From Flavobacterium pectinovorum (GTDB lineage Bacteria; Bacteroidota; Bacteroidia; Flavobacteriales; Flavobacteriaceae): 64,000 bases of DNA. Both the position numbers and the translations under genes were made by a program. Positions 1 to 8,891 of the stretch are shown here, piece by piece. The first letter of the stretch is position 1; the number at the start of each line of letters is the position of its first letter. Below the pieces are notes generated by a model. The model ran no database searches, was not told the origin of the DNA, and saw only the letters and a program-made list of their open reading frames with translations. The stretch is from positions 434,001 to 498,000 of the forward strand of contig NZ_JAFEVZ010000001.1 of the NCBI RefSeq assembly GCF_022802975.1, in the 5' to 3' direction.

Positions 1-1
1 A

Positions 2-868
2 ACCAATGATGTTAAGCTTTTAATTGCAACACCACCTTGCCAAGGCGTTAGTAGTGTTGGTAAAAATAAAAATCAAGAACAGTTTTTAAATGATGATAGA
101 AATTTTCTAATATTTGACGTGTTTCACTTTATAGACAATTTCGATTTTGATGTTGTTTTGATAGAAAACGTTTCTAATTTTCTAAAAATGTATTTTCCAT
201 TTGAGGGGGAATTGTTGAAAATTAGTGATTTGATCACCAAAAAATATAGTGGAAAATACACGATTGATATTATTGATATAAATGCTCAAGATTATGGAGT
301 ACCTCAAAGTAGGCCAAGATGCTTTATTAAAATGTATAAGATTAATTATTTATGGCCATCTCCAAAAATTGAGAAACAGATTACACTACATGACTCTATT
401 GGGCATTTACCATCTTTAGAAGCTGGTGAAAAATCTCCTATACAATGGCACTTTGCTAAAGCGCATGCAGAAAGAGATGTTTTAGCTATGAAGCATACGC
501 CGACAGGTAAAAGTGCGATGCGCAACGAAGTCTTTTATCCTACAAAAATTGATGGCGAAAAAGTCAAAGGTTTTCATAATACTTATAAAAGATTGTCGTG
601 GGATAGCCCATGCCATGCTAGAACAACAAAATCTGGAGAGATAAGCTCACACAATAACGTACATCCGGGACGTTTAAAATCTGATGGTACATACTCAGAT
701 GCTAGAGTGCTAACAATTCTTGAGACATTAATAGTTTCATCTTTACCTCCTGATTGGAATATACCAGAATGGGCGAACGATAGGTTTATACGTCATGTAA
801 TTGGTGAGTCTGTGCCTCCATTGTTAATGAAAAATGTATTTAAAACTCTTAAAAAGAAAAGGTTATGA
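2..868 (+). CDS. DNA (cytosine-5-)-methyltransferase, 5'-truncated by the window edge
   Basis: C5-cytosine methyltransferase of a restriction-modification system. The open frame enters the window already running, so the N-terminal SAM-binding motif I lies outside. Visible motifs are the catalytic PPCQGVSS loop (motif IV, about bases 32-55), IENVSNF (motif VI), VPQSRPR (motif VIII, QxRxR) and near the end a target-recognition region followed by LTILETL and IGESVPP (motifs IX and X). An internal GTG at 119 is only an in-frame codon, not the start. The stop codon overlaps the start of the next gene (ATGA at 865-868), which indicates translational coupling with the HNH nuclease. The family assignment is secure; the recognition sequence cannot be read from the protein. 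Confidence 0.93.
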   Translation, partial: TNDVKLLIATPPCQGVSSVGKNKNQEQFLNDDRNFLIFDVFHFIDNFDFDVVLIENVSNFLKMYFPFEGELLKISDLITKKYSGKYTIDIIDINAQDYGVPQSRPRCFIKMYKINYLWPSPKIEKQITLHDSIGHLPSLEAGEKSPIQWHFAKAHAERDVLAMKHTPTGKSAMRNEVFYPTKIDGEKVKGFHNTYKRLSWDSPCHARTTKSGEISSHNNVHPGRLKSDGTYSDARVLTILETLIVSSLPPDWNIPEWANDRFIRHVIGESVPPLLMKNVFKTLKKKRL

Positions 869-2100
869 TAATCCCAAGAGATTTTACCTTTAACAAAGAT
901 TTATTGATTAGTTACTATTATGGGCTGAAGCAGTTTGTTGGAAAAAAAATAAAACAAACTAAGATCAAAAATTTGTTGCAGGAGCAGTATCCGGATAATA
1001 AACACTTTAATGCCCTGGACAGAAAGTTTATATCATTAAAATTTTACGGTTTTGTTTATTTAAATGAAAATGGTGAGCTAATGTTTAATGAGTATTTTGA
1101 AGAGTATGTGAATCACCTTGAAAATAATGTAATTGACCCAAATTGCTTTTTAAATTTACTTCTTTCGAGTAAATATAAATATTTCGACAATTCGGAAACC
1201 AATTTCTTTGAATTGTTAATTAATCTGCTAAAAGAGAAGTCTATTTTATATTTGGATCATATTGAGGTAATTTCATATGTTCAATATTATGATCGAATAA
1301 ATGACTTTGATAAACTCATAGAGCTTATAAAGGATAGTAGAACCTTTACATTTACTGATAAAGTAAAGGTGCTAGAGGTCTTTTATGAAAATGACTTAGG
1401 CACTATTGCGACTCGCGTTCATGATGCTAAAACTTACTTGTTTTCATTCTTAGAGAGTAATGGTTTTTATACTTTGAAAAACTCATTGCAATCAAAAACT
1501 TATATACAATCGGGGTCTCCTAGAATTTTAGAAGACAAACGCTTGTATCTTTCAGAAGATTTATTGGAATACATCAATGGATTTACCTACGAATCAATTG
1601 TTGATGAAATTGAATATAATTCCGAACAAGAAAATGGTCTTTATGAAGATCCAGATAACGATGTCGCAACATTAATTAACAAATCAGAAGAAACGCGATT
1701 GGCTGTTATAAAGCGCTATAAAGCAGATTTAAAATTGAGAAACAACGCACTTAAAAAAAGTGGTTATGTTTGCGAGATGGCTAAGTTGAAAGGAATTGAG
1801 CATAGAACCTTTGCATCTAGAAGATATGATGGGGATTACGCTGAGGTACACCATTTGATACCAATGCATGCGCAGGAGAATGATATGTTTGTACTAGGAG
1901 ATAAACTAATCAGTTTGGACCAGATGTGTAATTTAATAGTATTATGTCCAACCTGTCATTCTAAACTACACTATGGGAAAAGTGAGGATATTATATTGGA
2001 GTTAGAGAGATTGTTTAAGGATAGGGAGCAAGCATTACACAAAAATAAATTAATTGTAAATAAAGAAAATCTACTAGGGTTTTACAATATTAAACAGTAA
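865..2100 (+). CDS. HNH endonuclease, probable restriction partner
   Basis: A 411-residue protein whose last third carries an HNH/beta-beta-alpha-metal nuclease site: an early Cys (YVCEM), the EVHHLIPMH histidine pair near residue 330, then LDQMCNLIVLCPTCHSKLHYG with the structural CxxC and final His. Residues 1-290 show no motif I recognise and probably hold the DNA-recognition part. Its start codon overlaps the methyltransferase stop (ATGA), the classic layout of a type II restriction-modification pair, so I infer it cuts the site that the methylase protects. The reading frame is intact. Alternative: a nuclease associated with the methylase for another defensive purpose. Confidence 0.82.
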   Translation: MIIPRDFTFNKDLLISYYYGLKQFVGKKIKQTKIKNLLQEQYPDNKHFNALDRKFISLKFYGFVYLNENGELMFNEYFEEYVNHLENNVIDPNCFLNLLLSSKYKYFDNSETNFFELLINLLKEKSILYLDHIEVISYVQYYDRINDFDKLIELIKDSRTFTFTDKVKVLEVFYENDLGTIATRVHDAKTYLFSFLESNGFYTLKNSLQSKTYIQSGSPRILEDKRLYLSEDLLEYINGFTYESIVDEIEYNSEQENGLYEDPDNDVATLINKSEETRLAVIKRYKADLKLRNNALKKSGYVCEMAKLKGIEHRTFASRRYDGDYAEVHHLIPMHAQENDMFVLGDKLISLDQMCNLIVLCPTCHSKLHYGKSEDIILELERLFKDREQALHKNKLIVNKENLLGFYNIKQ

Positions 2101-2191
2101 ATGATTTAAGGGTTTTTAAAATTATTACCAACCCTAAAGATCCCGATTGACGCTAGTTTGAAAAAAGTATCCCAGCCGGTGCTCGTTTTCA

Positions 2192-3809
2192 CCTTGAATC
2201 CGCATGTTTATATATAAAAAAAACGCAAATATATGATTATAAACACTTTGCATTTATAGTATTTTCACCTAAATTGGTGATGTAACAAATACCATTATGA
2301 AAGTACTAAAATCTTCAGAAATAAGTCCTTTTGGAGGCTTAAATTTTGTTTTAAAAGAGTTTGAGACTCTTAATCTAGCGAATCTTCTTAACGAAAACCT
2401 ACCTTGCTTATCGCCTCAATCTAAATACAAGTGGAAAGATATTTTGTATTCCTTTTGGAGTGTTTTTTTCTGCGGAGGAGATTGTATCGAAGATTTATCG
2501 GGTAACTTTAATGACCACTTAAAGCAAAATCCTTTTATAAATATTCCTAGTCCTGACAGGGTATTAGAACGCTTTAAGAAACTTTCTTTGCCTAAAGAAA
2601 TTTTTTCTACTCCCAGAGGTAATAGTACTCATGAATTCAGTTTTAACAATCCACTTAACAGACTCAATCTTGAAATTTTAAAACAACTAAAATTTGATCT
2701 AAATGAAAAATTTACTTTGGATTATGACAATACCCTTTTGTTTAATAATAAAGCAGATAGCCGATGGAGTTATAAAAACAGAAGTGGTTATTGTCCTGGA
2801 GTAGGATTCATCGGGAAAAATGTCGTGTTTATTGAGAATAGGAACGGTAATAGCGATGCCAAGACACTTCAAGATGATACTTTGGCAAGAATGTTTGCTT
2901 TGCTGAAAGAACAAAACATTAAAGTACATGCTTTTAGAGCTGATGGAGCTTCCTATCATATGGATATTATAGATATTGTTAGTAAAAATGTAGAAAAATT
3001 ATACATAAGAGCACGTATGAATGATACTTTGGCTAGAGAAATTATAAGTATTGATAACTGGACTGCTGTTGAATTAGGTACCGAAACTGCATACAGAGGT
3101 GAGATTGAATTCATACCATTTATTAATACAGCGAAAAGACACAAAAAACAGGATAAATTAAAAACATATAGACTTATTGTTACAAAAATAGAAAGAACTG
3201 ATAAACAGATAGATTTGTTTACTAATGAGTCATGTAATTACTCAGCGATTCTTACCAATGATTTTGAAAAGACTAAAGATGAAGTAGTTCACTTTTATAA
3301 TCAAAGAGGAGCAATTGAGAAAGAGTTTGATGTTTTGAAAAATGATTTTGGATGGAACAATATTCCTTTTTCAAAATTAGAACAAAATACTGTTTTTCTT
3401 TTATTTACAGCAATTTGTAGAAATTTATATGGCTATATAATTCAAGTGTTTTCTATAAGATTCAAGTATTTGAGTGCAAGTTTTAGGATAAAGAAATTCA
3501 TATTTAGATTTATAACTATCCCTGCCAAATGGATACGAAATGCCAGACAAAACAAACTGAAAATTTATGGAAATCTGTGTTTTAAGACTTAAAAGCAGAT
3601 AGGATTACACAACAAATATTTATTATGATTTTACAAAAAAGCATTAATATGTTCAGGATAAATATTGTCCAATATCAAGTATTTTAGGTGAGTTAAGAAA
3701 AGATGTCGTTTTTAATTCTTTAATAGCCTGGAAATTCCACTCTTAAAACAAGAAAATTAATATAAATGTCAAAAAATAAAAGCTAATTTTGAGACATGCG
3801 GATTCAAGG
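2192..3809 (+). mobile_element. IS1380-family insertion sequence, complete
   Basis: A 1618-bp element bounded by perfect 16-bp inverted repeats, CCTTGAATCCGCATGT at 2192-2207 and its reverse complement at 3794-3809. It is flanked by the 5-bp direct repeat TTTCA at 2187-2191 and 3810-3814, so both ends and the target duplication are visible. It carries one intact transposase. Removing the element and one TTTCA copy restores CTCGTT-TTC-AACGAG, a hairpin whose loop was the target. A related uninterrupted hairpin lies at 11887-11909. All parts needed for movement look intact. Confidence 0.93.
2297..3592 (+). CDS. IS1380-family transposase
   Basis: A 431-residue DDE transposase. Recognisable parts are an N-terminal region rich in aromatic residues, the first Asp in FTLDYDNTLL, the second in AFRADGASYH, and the C-terminal FYNQRGAIEKEFDVLKNDFG block that carries the catalytic Glu and typifies IS1380 transposases. 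It fills the insertion sequence between the inverted repeats at 2192 and 3809. Length is normal for the family and there is no frameshift, so the element is probably active. The start at 2297 sits about 90 bases inside the left repeat. Confidence 0.94.
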   Translation: MKVLKSSEISPFGGLNFVLKEFETLNLANLLNENLPCLSPQSKYKWKDILYSFWSVFFCGGDCIEDLSGNFNDHLKQNPFINIPSPDRVLERFKKLSLPKEIFSTPRGNSTHEFSFNNPLNRLNLEILKQLKFDLNEKFTLDYDNTLLFNNKADSRWSYKNRSGYCPGVGFIGKNVVFIENRNGNSDAKTLQDDTLARMFALLKEQNIKVHAFRADGASYHMDIIDIVSKNVEKLYIRARMNDTLAREIISIDNWTAVELGTETAYRGEIEFIPFINTAKRHKKQDKLKTYRLIVTKIERTDKQIDLFTNESCNYSAILTNDFEKTKDEVVHFYNQRGAIEKEFDVLKNDFGWNNIPFSKLEQNTVFLLFTAICRNLYGYIIQVFSIRFKYLSASFRIKKFIFRFITIPAKWIRNARQNKLKIYGNLCFKT

Positions 3810-3814
3810 TTTCA

Positions 3815-4118
3815 ACGAGTGCCTACTTAGATTGATAGGAAGAAGATACCGTTTGCAACTCGGTTTAACCAAATCGTAGATTCTCAGCTGGCGTGAACGT
3901 CTCGCTCGTGAAACATAAAAATCAACAAAACTTATAAAGTTAAAAGATAAAAGAACAAAATCGCTGTTAATTATTTGTAAATATTTATTTATACATTCGT
4001 AACAAATATTATATGTATTTTTCAGACGTAGCCGCCCAATTCAAGGAGGGTAAGTCGGATATTGTGAGACATATATGCAAGTTAGCAGTAAGCTTGAAAA
4101 AAATCACAGTAAATAAGA
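3815..4118 (+). repeat. Mixed repeat remnants at the left edge of the cassette array
   Basis: No gene. The stretch begins with the other half of the hairpin repeat hit by the insertion sequence. Next comes GTCTCGCTCGTGAAAC with an A/T-rich follow-on that recurs near 18221. Then comes a promoter-like TTTATTTATACATTCGTA block that recurs at about 21845 and 16915, and finally CAAGTTAGCAGTAAGCTT at about 4078, which matches the tail of the large repeat family. An open frame at 4013-4204 only runs through repeat sequence and is not a gene. Confidence 0.6.
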
Positions 4119-4411
4119 CCCGCTCCCCAGCTCCCCAAAGTGTTCTTAATGAAACGCTGTGCAAACGTCTTCGACTTTGTACAATTTTTTTAATTTTCTT
4201 ATAAATTCAAAACCTCTTAAAGTCTCCTGACTTTAAATAACTAACTGCTTATGGAATTACTTTATTGATAAGGGTAGAGGTAACTAGATATTCTTTGACA
4301 CTTTGTAATCTTTTTCGGTTATTTTTGAAAGTATATAAACGGAACAAAAATTCGTATATACACCCAATTTTGGGTAGATTGGCGCTACTTTGTAGCGCAG
4401 ATAAATAAGTT
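4119..4411 (+). repeat. Terminator-promoter repeat, copy 1
   Basis: First full copy. It has two short stacked heads (CCCGCTCCCCAGCTCCCC), a terminator hairpin (GTGCAAA...TTTGTAC then Ts), the small hairpin AAAGTC-tcct-GACTTT, a promoter with TATTTTTG at 4320-4327, a leader hairpin GGCGCTAC-ttt-GTAGCGC and the tail ATAAATAAGTT. The next gene starts 33 bases after the tail. Confidence 0.88.
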
Positions 4412-4444
4412 AGCGGTAAGCTTAACACATATAACTTAAATAAT

Positions 4445-5026
4445 ATGAATTACGGAGAAACAAATGCGTATTGGTTTTTAAGATTGAATGGCTTTTTTCT
4501 AATTGAGAACTTCGTTGTACACAGAACCGAAGATATTGAGCATTCATCCGACATAGATTTACTTGGAATAAGATTACCATATGTTTTTGAAGAAATTGGA
4601 GGTCAAAATAATGATTGGGATGAAGCATTAATGGGAGAACTCAATCCAAATCTTATGACAGGAATTATATGTGAGGTAAAAACAGGAGCATTTAACAATG
4701 ATGATTTATTCAGGAAAAAATATTTACATTATTACCTTGACAGATTTGGTTTTATGCCAAATTTATCTGACCATGTAAATCAAATTTATGAAAATAAGGT
4801 TACAGTAATAGAACACAACGGAACTAAATTTCAAATCCTTAAGCTCTTTATTTCAAATCAGGAATCTCAAAGGAAAGATTTTTTACAACTTCAAATTAAA
4901 CATTTGCGAAGCTTTATAGAAAATAGGATTCAAAAGTATAAAGTACAAAAATGGCAAGATAGACTATTCTTTCAATGTGACTTTTTGGGAGAACATATTG
5001 ATAGAAAGTATCATGAAGAAAATTAG
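4445..5026 (+). CDS. PD-(D/E)XK nuclease-like protein
   Basis: A 193-residue soluble protein. SSDIDLLGIRLP (residues about 33-44) followed by GIICEVKTG (about 75-83) gives the D...ExK spacing of the PD-(D/E)XK nuclease fold, seen in restriction and repair nucleases; the C-terminal half is helical and charged. It is the single gene between repeat copies 1 and 2, driven by the promoter of copy 1; its stop codon lies only 4 bases before the head of copy 2. The fold assignment rests on the motif alone. Function is not known; defence or DNA repair are possibilities. Confidence 0.6.
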   Translation: MNYGETNAYWFLRLNGFFLIENFVVHRTEDIEHSSDIDLLGIRLPYVFEEIGGQNNDWDEALMGELNPNLMTGIICEVKTGAFNNDDLFRKKYLHYYLDRFGFMPNLSDHVNQIYENKVTVIEHNGTKFQILKLFISNQESQRKDFLQLQIKHLRSFIENRIQKYKVQKWQDRLFFQCDFLGEHIDRKYHEEN

Positions 5027-5030
5027 CAAA

Positions 5031-5310
5031 GCCAGCTCCCCGAAGTGTTCTTAATGAAACGCTCTGCAAATGTCTTCGACTTTGCACATTTTTTTAATGT
5101 TCTTGTAAAAGCTAAGTTCTCAAAAGTCTCCGACTTTAATTAACTATTTGTTTAATTTAGCTTTGCTGAGGGTAGAGAAGGGCAAATATTCTTTTTGTGG
5201 TTTATCATTTTTGTTGGTTTATTTTTGAGAAGATATAAAACGAAATGAAATTGCGCCAATCTGTTATAAAATTGATTGAAATGCGAATTTGTTTCCCTCA
5301 TATACAAGTT
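5031..5310 (+). repeat. Terminator-promoter repeat, copy 2
   Basis: Head GCCAGCTCCCCGAAG, terminator hairpin with CTTCGACTTTGCAC and T-run, small hairpin AAAGTCTCCGACTTT, promoter-like TTATTTTTGAGAAG, then the second leader type (ATGCGAATTTGTTTCCCTCATATAC) and tail ACAAGTT. The hairpin in this leader has lost part of its right arm. Confidence 0.85.
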
Positions 5311-5338
5311 ACAAGAAAGCCGAAGACAACTACACTTT

Positions 5339-5758
5339 ATGAAGAAAATCATTTTATATTTACTGCTTCTTACTTCTTTATCAGTAGCTGCACAAAACGA
5401 AAACTGCGGAAACAAACAGATTGAGTTAGTTTCGGAACATTCAGTTAAAAGTCGTTATTTCTTTTTTAGGAAAACAAGCTTTGAAAAACATCAGCGAGTA
5501 GATAAAATTATCGATGAGAACGGAAAAGTATTGGTAGAATGTACCATGAAATCAAAACAAGACCATGACCAATTTTTCATTAAAAAGTTTCGAAGAATCG
5601 TTATAACAAATAACCAAATTCATGAGGTAGAATTTAAATTTAACGATGAATTTGGGTCACTAAAAATTTACAACAAATGTGGAGAATTGATAGAAACCAA
5701 AAAGCCAAAAACAAAAGTGTTATATGAAACTTATAACTTCAATGCAACCATCTTGTAA
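5339..5758 (+). CDS. Small secreted protein of unknown function
   Basis: A 139-residue protein starting at MKKIILYLLLLTSLSVAAQ, a clear Sec signal peptide with a likely cut after AAQ. This ATG is preferred over an upstream TTG at 5276 that lies inside the repeat tail. The mature part is basic and beta-rich, with two Cys (NENCGNK and NKCGE) that could form a disulphide. I do not recognise the family. It occupies one slot of the array between repeat copy 2 and an attC-like cassette end. Confidence 0.7.
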   Translation: MKKIILYLLLLTSLSVAAQNENCGNKQIELVSEHSVKSRYFFFRKTSFEKHQRVDKIIDENGKVLVECTMKSKQDHDQFFIKKFRRIVITNNQIHEVEFKFNDEFGSLKIYNKCGELIETKKPKTKVLYETYNFNATIL

Positions 5759-5765
5759 CATAGAT

Positions 5766-6015
5766 GCTACAATGGATTTGGGCAATAGGCTTAATGAAAA
5801 GATGGTTTTATATTTGAATGATTTGGCAAATCCGAAGAATGGGATTAATTTAGTCCCAAGCCCGTTATAATACCAGAACGTCAGGCTGTGAAAAAACCTA
5901 TTCAAATTCATAAAGTATTCGGAAAGCTACCGGAGAAAAATCTCAAATAGGAGATTCTCAAGATGTTAATTTTAGTTTTTTCACAGACTGACGTTAGCGG
6001 TAATTATTTTCTTCA
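5766..6015 (+). repeat. attC-like cassette-end repeat interrupted by a MITE
   Basis: After the stop codon the sequence GCTACAATGGATTTGGGC, a spacer, then CCCAAGCCCGTTATA and, beyond the inserted 109-bp element, AACGTTAGCGGTAATT forms an imperfect nested palindrome. The same left half occurs at 7044-7130. This resembles cassette-end repeats I recall between small accessory genes in Bacteroidota, and loosely resembles integron attC sites; no integrase is present. The label is by analogy. Confidence 0.5.
5882..5990. mobile_element. 109-bp MITE-like element with TSD ACGT
   Basis: Terminal inverted repeats CAGGCTGTGAAAAAAC (5882-5897) and GTTTTTTCACAGACTG (5975-5990), 15 of 16 bases paired, surround a 77-base non-coding core. 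ACGT is present on both sides (5878-5881, 5991-5994) as a target duplication. It splits the attC-like repeat, whose sequence is restored to AGAACGTTAGCGG on removal. It encodes no protein, so it would need a transposase from elsewhere. Confidence 0.72.
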
Positions 6016-6138
6016 GCTAATGTAATAAAGTAAAAAATTAGATGAATATTAAAAATTAAATTGTAAAAAATCAATGTTTTTCAGAACATAAAAAAAACGT
6101 TAGTTAGAATTTTAGAAAATAACTTAATTAAACAAACT

Positions 6139-6330
6139 ATGAATTTAGTAATTATTGACAGTGTAAATAAGAAATATCATCCATATATTCACGCAACTTT
6201 GGAGGTTGAAATGTTTATATGTAACAACCCCCGCTCTCCGAGGTGTTCCTGTGAAAAGCTACCCCCAGTTCCCCGAAGTGTTCCTGATGAAACGCTGTGC
6301 AAATGTCTTCGACTTTGCACAATTTTTTAA
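6139..6330 (+). pseudogene. 3'-truncated cassette gene fused to a repeat head
   Basis: An open frame of 63 codons in which only the first 30 (MNLVIIDSVNKKYHPYIHAT onward) are gene-like. From base 6228 the frame reads straight into the head and terminator of repeat copy 3. It sits downstream of an attC-like end with a spacing normal for a start codon. I read it as the 5' stub of a gene whose remainder was lost at the repeat boundary. The protein family cannot be recognised from the stub. Confidence 0.5.
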
Positions 6331-6549
6331 TGTTCTTATAAATTCAAAACCTCTTAAAGTCTCCCGACTTTAAATAACTGTTTTGTATAATTTGGTTTTA
6401 TTGAATAGGGAAGAGGCAACCAATTATTCTTTGATCGTTTGTAATCTTTTTTGGTTATTTTTGAGAAAATATAAAACGAAATGAAATTGCGTCAATCTAC
6501 CTTAATTGGGGTGGATAGGCGAATATTTTGTTTCGCATATATACAAGTT
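6228..6549 (+). repeat. Terminator-promoter repeat, copy 3 (double head)
   Basis: Two tandem heads about 34 bp apart (CCCCCGCTCTCCGAGG, then CCCCCAGTTCCCCGAAG) precede a perfect terminator hairpin GTGCAAA...TTTGCAC plus T-run, the AAAGTC/GACTTT hairpin, promoter TTATTTTTG, the second leader type (GGCGAATATTTTGTTTCGC) and tail ATACAAGTT. Confidence 0.9.
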
Positions 6550-6588
6550 AGTGGTAATTTTAAGAACTAACTGCTTAAAAGGCAAATT

Positions 6589-7041
6589 ATGAAAAATCTA
6601 ATATTATTTATTTTGTGTTTTAAAAGTGTACTACTATTTAGCCAAAACTATATGTCAACAACTTTGCGAACAATTACACTTGACAGTATTGATATAAAAT
6701 TCAATTACAATGAAAAATTTGGTGGTATTGAAGCAGAAAGCTACTTTAAAAATAGCAATAGCAAATTAAGGACAATATATTATCTAGAGGACGATAAAAC
6801 TTTTCATCTTATTGTAGTCCAGGAGAAAAGTAAAAATTCTGAAGATACTTGGCGTACTAATGTATTTCAATTTGAGGATGGAAAAATATTTTATCAAAAA
6901 GAAAGTTATTATTCAAAAATTAATGGAATTGCTGTAGAACACCAAAAAGAGAATAACGAAATATATCGCAAAGCTTTTAATACCGAATTTTTAAAGAAAT
7001 ATATTTTTGAATTATTTGAAAAGATAAAAAACTACCACTAA
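6589..7041 (+). CDS. Small secreted protein of unknown function
   Basis: A 150-residue protein with an N-terminal signal peptide (MKNLILFILCFKSVLLFSQ). The mature part is hydrophilic, predicted as alternating beta strands, ending in a lysine-rich helix. No family recognised. It is the single gene of this slot: it starts 39 bases after the tail of repeat copy 3 and is followed immediately by the left half of an attC-like repeat. Base composition matches its neighbours. Confidence 0.7.
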   Translation: MKNLILFILCFKSVLLFSQNYMSTTLRTITLDSIDIKFNYNEKFGGIEAESYFKNSNSKLRTIYYLEDDKTFHLIVVQEKSKNSEDTWRTNVFQFEDGKIFYQKESYYSKINGIAVEHQKENNEIYRKAFNTEFLKKYIFELFEKIKNYH

Positions 7042-7043
7042 CA

Positions 7044-7130
7044 GCTACAACGGATTTGGGCAATAGTCTTAATGGAAAGTTGGTTTTGTATTTGGGATGA
7101 TTTGGCAAATCGAAGAATGGACTTAATTTA
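7044..7130 (+). repeat. Left half of an attC-like cassette end
   Basis: GCTACAACGGATTTGGGCAA and the following 70 bases match 5766-5853 closely, but the right half (CCCAAGCCCGTTATA) is replaced at 7131 by a CCCCGCTCCCGCACGAA repeat head. It is a direct example of one repeat class being cut by the head of another. Confidence 0.55.
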
Positions 7131-7350
7131 GCCCCGCTCCCGCACGAATCCTTTCGTGTGGGCTTTTGAAACCGCACTCACAATCGTGCCCACAACCGCT
7201 CCTAGCTAACAGTCTGCAATAAAATAAATAGCTGCTTTTGCTCTGGTCATAGTTACATAAAACAAACCCTGTTTTTAAAACAGGTAAATATACTTGATTG
7301 TGATTTAGTCTTTTATAGTTATTTTTGAGAAGATATAAAACAATATGAAA
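7131..7350 (+). repeat. Degenerate repeat, copy 4
   Basis: It starts with a variant head carrying its own hairpin (CCCGCACGAA-tcct-TTCGTGTGGG), shared with 16956. The usual terminator is missing; the end keeps a promoter-like TTATTTTTGAGAAGATATAA. A run GTTTTTAAAAC lies between. From 7350 to 7545 I see only unassigned A/T-rich sequence. Confidence 0.6.
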
Positions 7351-7545
7351 TAAATGAGGCACTCGCTTATAGTGTCTATTTTTATTGCTTGCTTTGGTTA
7401 AGGTGAACGTCTAATTCTTTAACTTCGTTTTCGTTAGGCAGAGAACATTCATTCTGATTTTCGCAACAAGAAATAGCTGTGACATGTTAGGTAAGGCAAG
7501 GAAGGCTATAATAAGTCGTAATAAAACCCAAAACACAAGCTAAAT

Positions 7546-8886
7546 ATGATATTGACTATTAGTATCATTTCTGTCGTAATAATTAGTGCTCTATTGGTTT
7601 ACCGACAACTAATAGAAAAGAAAAAATATCAGGACACTGCTTACCTGTCTAATTTACAACAGATTATTTTGTTTTTCGAGACAACACAAAATTTTGACGA
7701 CTATGTTACTTGGGTTCAACGAGACGAGATAAAAACAAGGTTTTCTGCTGTTGGACAATACTTTAAAAACAAAACTTATTTTTACAAGAAAGAAGAAAGT
7801 GTTAAAAAATTCAATGATGTTTTCCAAAACTTTGACAATTACATAATTAACTACAATAAAAACTACGTTCTGTCTCAAAAAGAAAAACTAAACCAATATT
7901 TCGATAACATTGAAGGCAAAAAATTAGACGACCAACAACGATCGGCTCTAATAACAGATGAATATTCAAACTTGATTATTGCTGGTGCAGGTTCGGGGAA
8001 AACCTTAACGATTCTGGGTAAAGTAAAATATTTAATAGAGCAGAAAAAAGTAAAACCTGAAGACATTTTGCTTTTATCATTTACTAAAAAAACGGTCGAT
8101 GAATTAAACGAAAGGCTAAAGAAGATGGAACTGGGTGCAGAAGCAACTACGTTTCATAAATTGGGCTATGGTATAATCAAAAAACATCTTTCAGAGATTC
8201 CTGCTGTTACTAATGAAAACACTTTAAGCGGAGTAATAAAAGCCTATTTAAAAACGGACATTTATAATAATGCGGAAGCATTACAATCCTACATTCAATA
8301 TGTGGCTTGCTATATGAATATTCCGGAGGAGTACGACAATTACGATTCATTGGGTGAAAAATTAGATACAGAGAAAGGAATTGATTTTCAAACATTAAAA
8401 TCCAAATGCGAACCTTTGAATATGGTGTCAAAAGCTGTTCTGGACACCATTCAGGGTGAAAGGGTAAAAAGTGTGGAAGAACTCATGATAGCCAATTTTT
8501 TATACCTGAACGGAATTGAGTATGAGTATGAAAAACCGTATCCCCATGGACAGACCATGTACCGTCCTGATTTTTATCTAAAAGACTATGATATATATTT
8601 AGAACATTTTGGTGTGGATGAACACAACACGGCAAAATGGCTCACTCCTTTTAATGAGCAAAAGTATATCGAAGAAATGCAGTTAAAAAGAGAAACACAC
8701 AAAACGTATAATACCCGCTCGATGATCCAGGTATTCAAGCAGATTATACCCTATATCTCGACTCCACTAAAAAAGCAATTGTCTTTTGATGCTGTCCGAA
8801 GCAAAGCTTATCATGCAGAAGAAAGAGACAAGTTAATAGTAAAGGCCGTTTTAGAAAAACTGATAAAAAAAATTGATTCTTACTAA
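7546..8886 (+). pseudogene. UvrD/Rep-like helicase, 3'-truncated and fused to backbone sequence
   Basis: A 446-residue frame. It has an N-terminal membrane anchor (residues 2-18), then at about 145 the Walker A motif AGAGSGKT, motif Ia LLLSFTKKTVDEL and ATTFHKLGYGIIK, as in superfamily 1A UvrD/Rep helicases. Near residue 340 a PD-(D/E)XK-like insert follows (YRPDFYLKDYDIYLEHFG). All later helicase motifs, including the Walker B DExxD and the arginine fingers, are missing, so ATP-driven unwinding is not expected. Helicase-like sequence stops near base 8713, where CCCGCTC, the first bases of a repeat head, joins unrelated sequence that reads on to 8886. I infer a gene cut at a repeat boundary and fused to a chromosomal fragment. 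Confidence 0.68.
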
Positions 8887-8891
8887 TGCTT

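Noticed and set aside
2699..3144. Minus-strand frames inside the transposase
   Set aside because: Shadows of the plus-strand transposase gene.
4013..4204. 63-codon plus frame
   Set aside because: It consists of repeat sequence (tail of one unit and head of the next) and resembles the frame over other copies.
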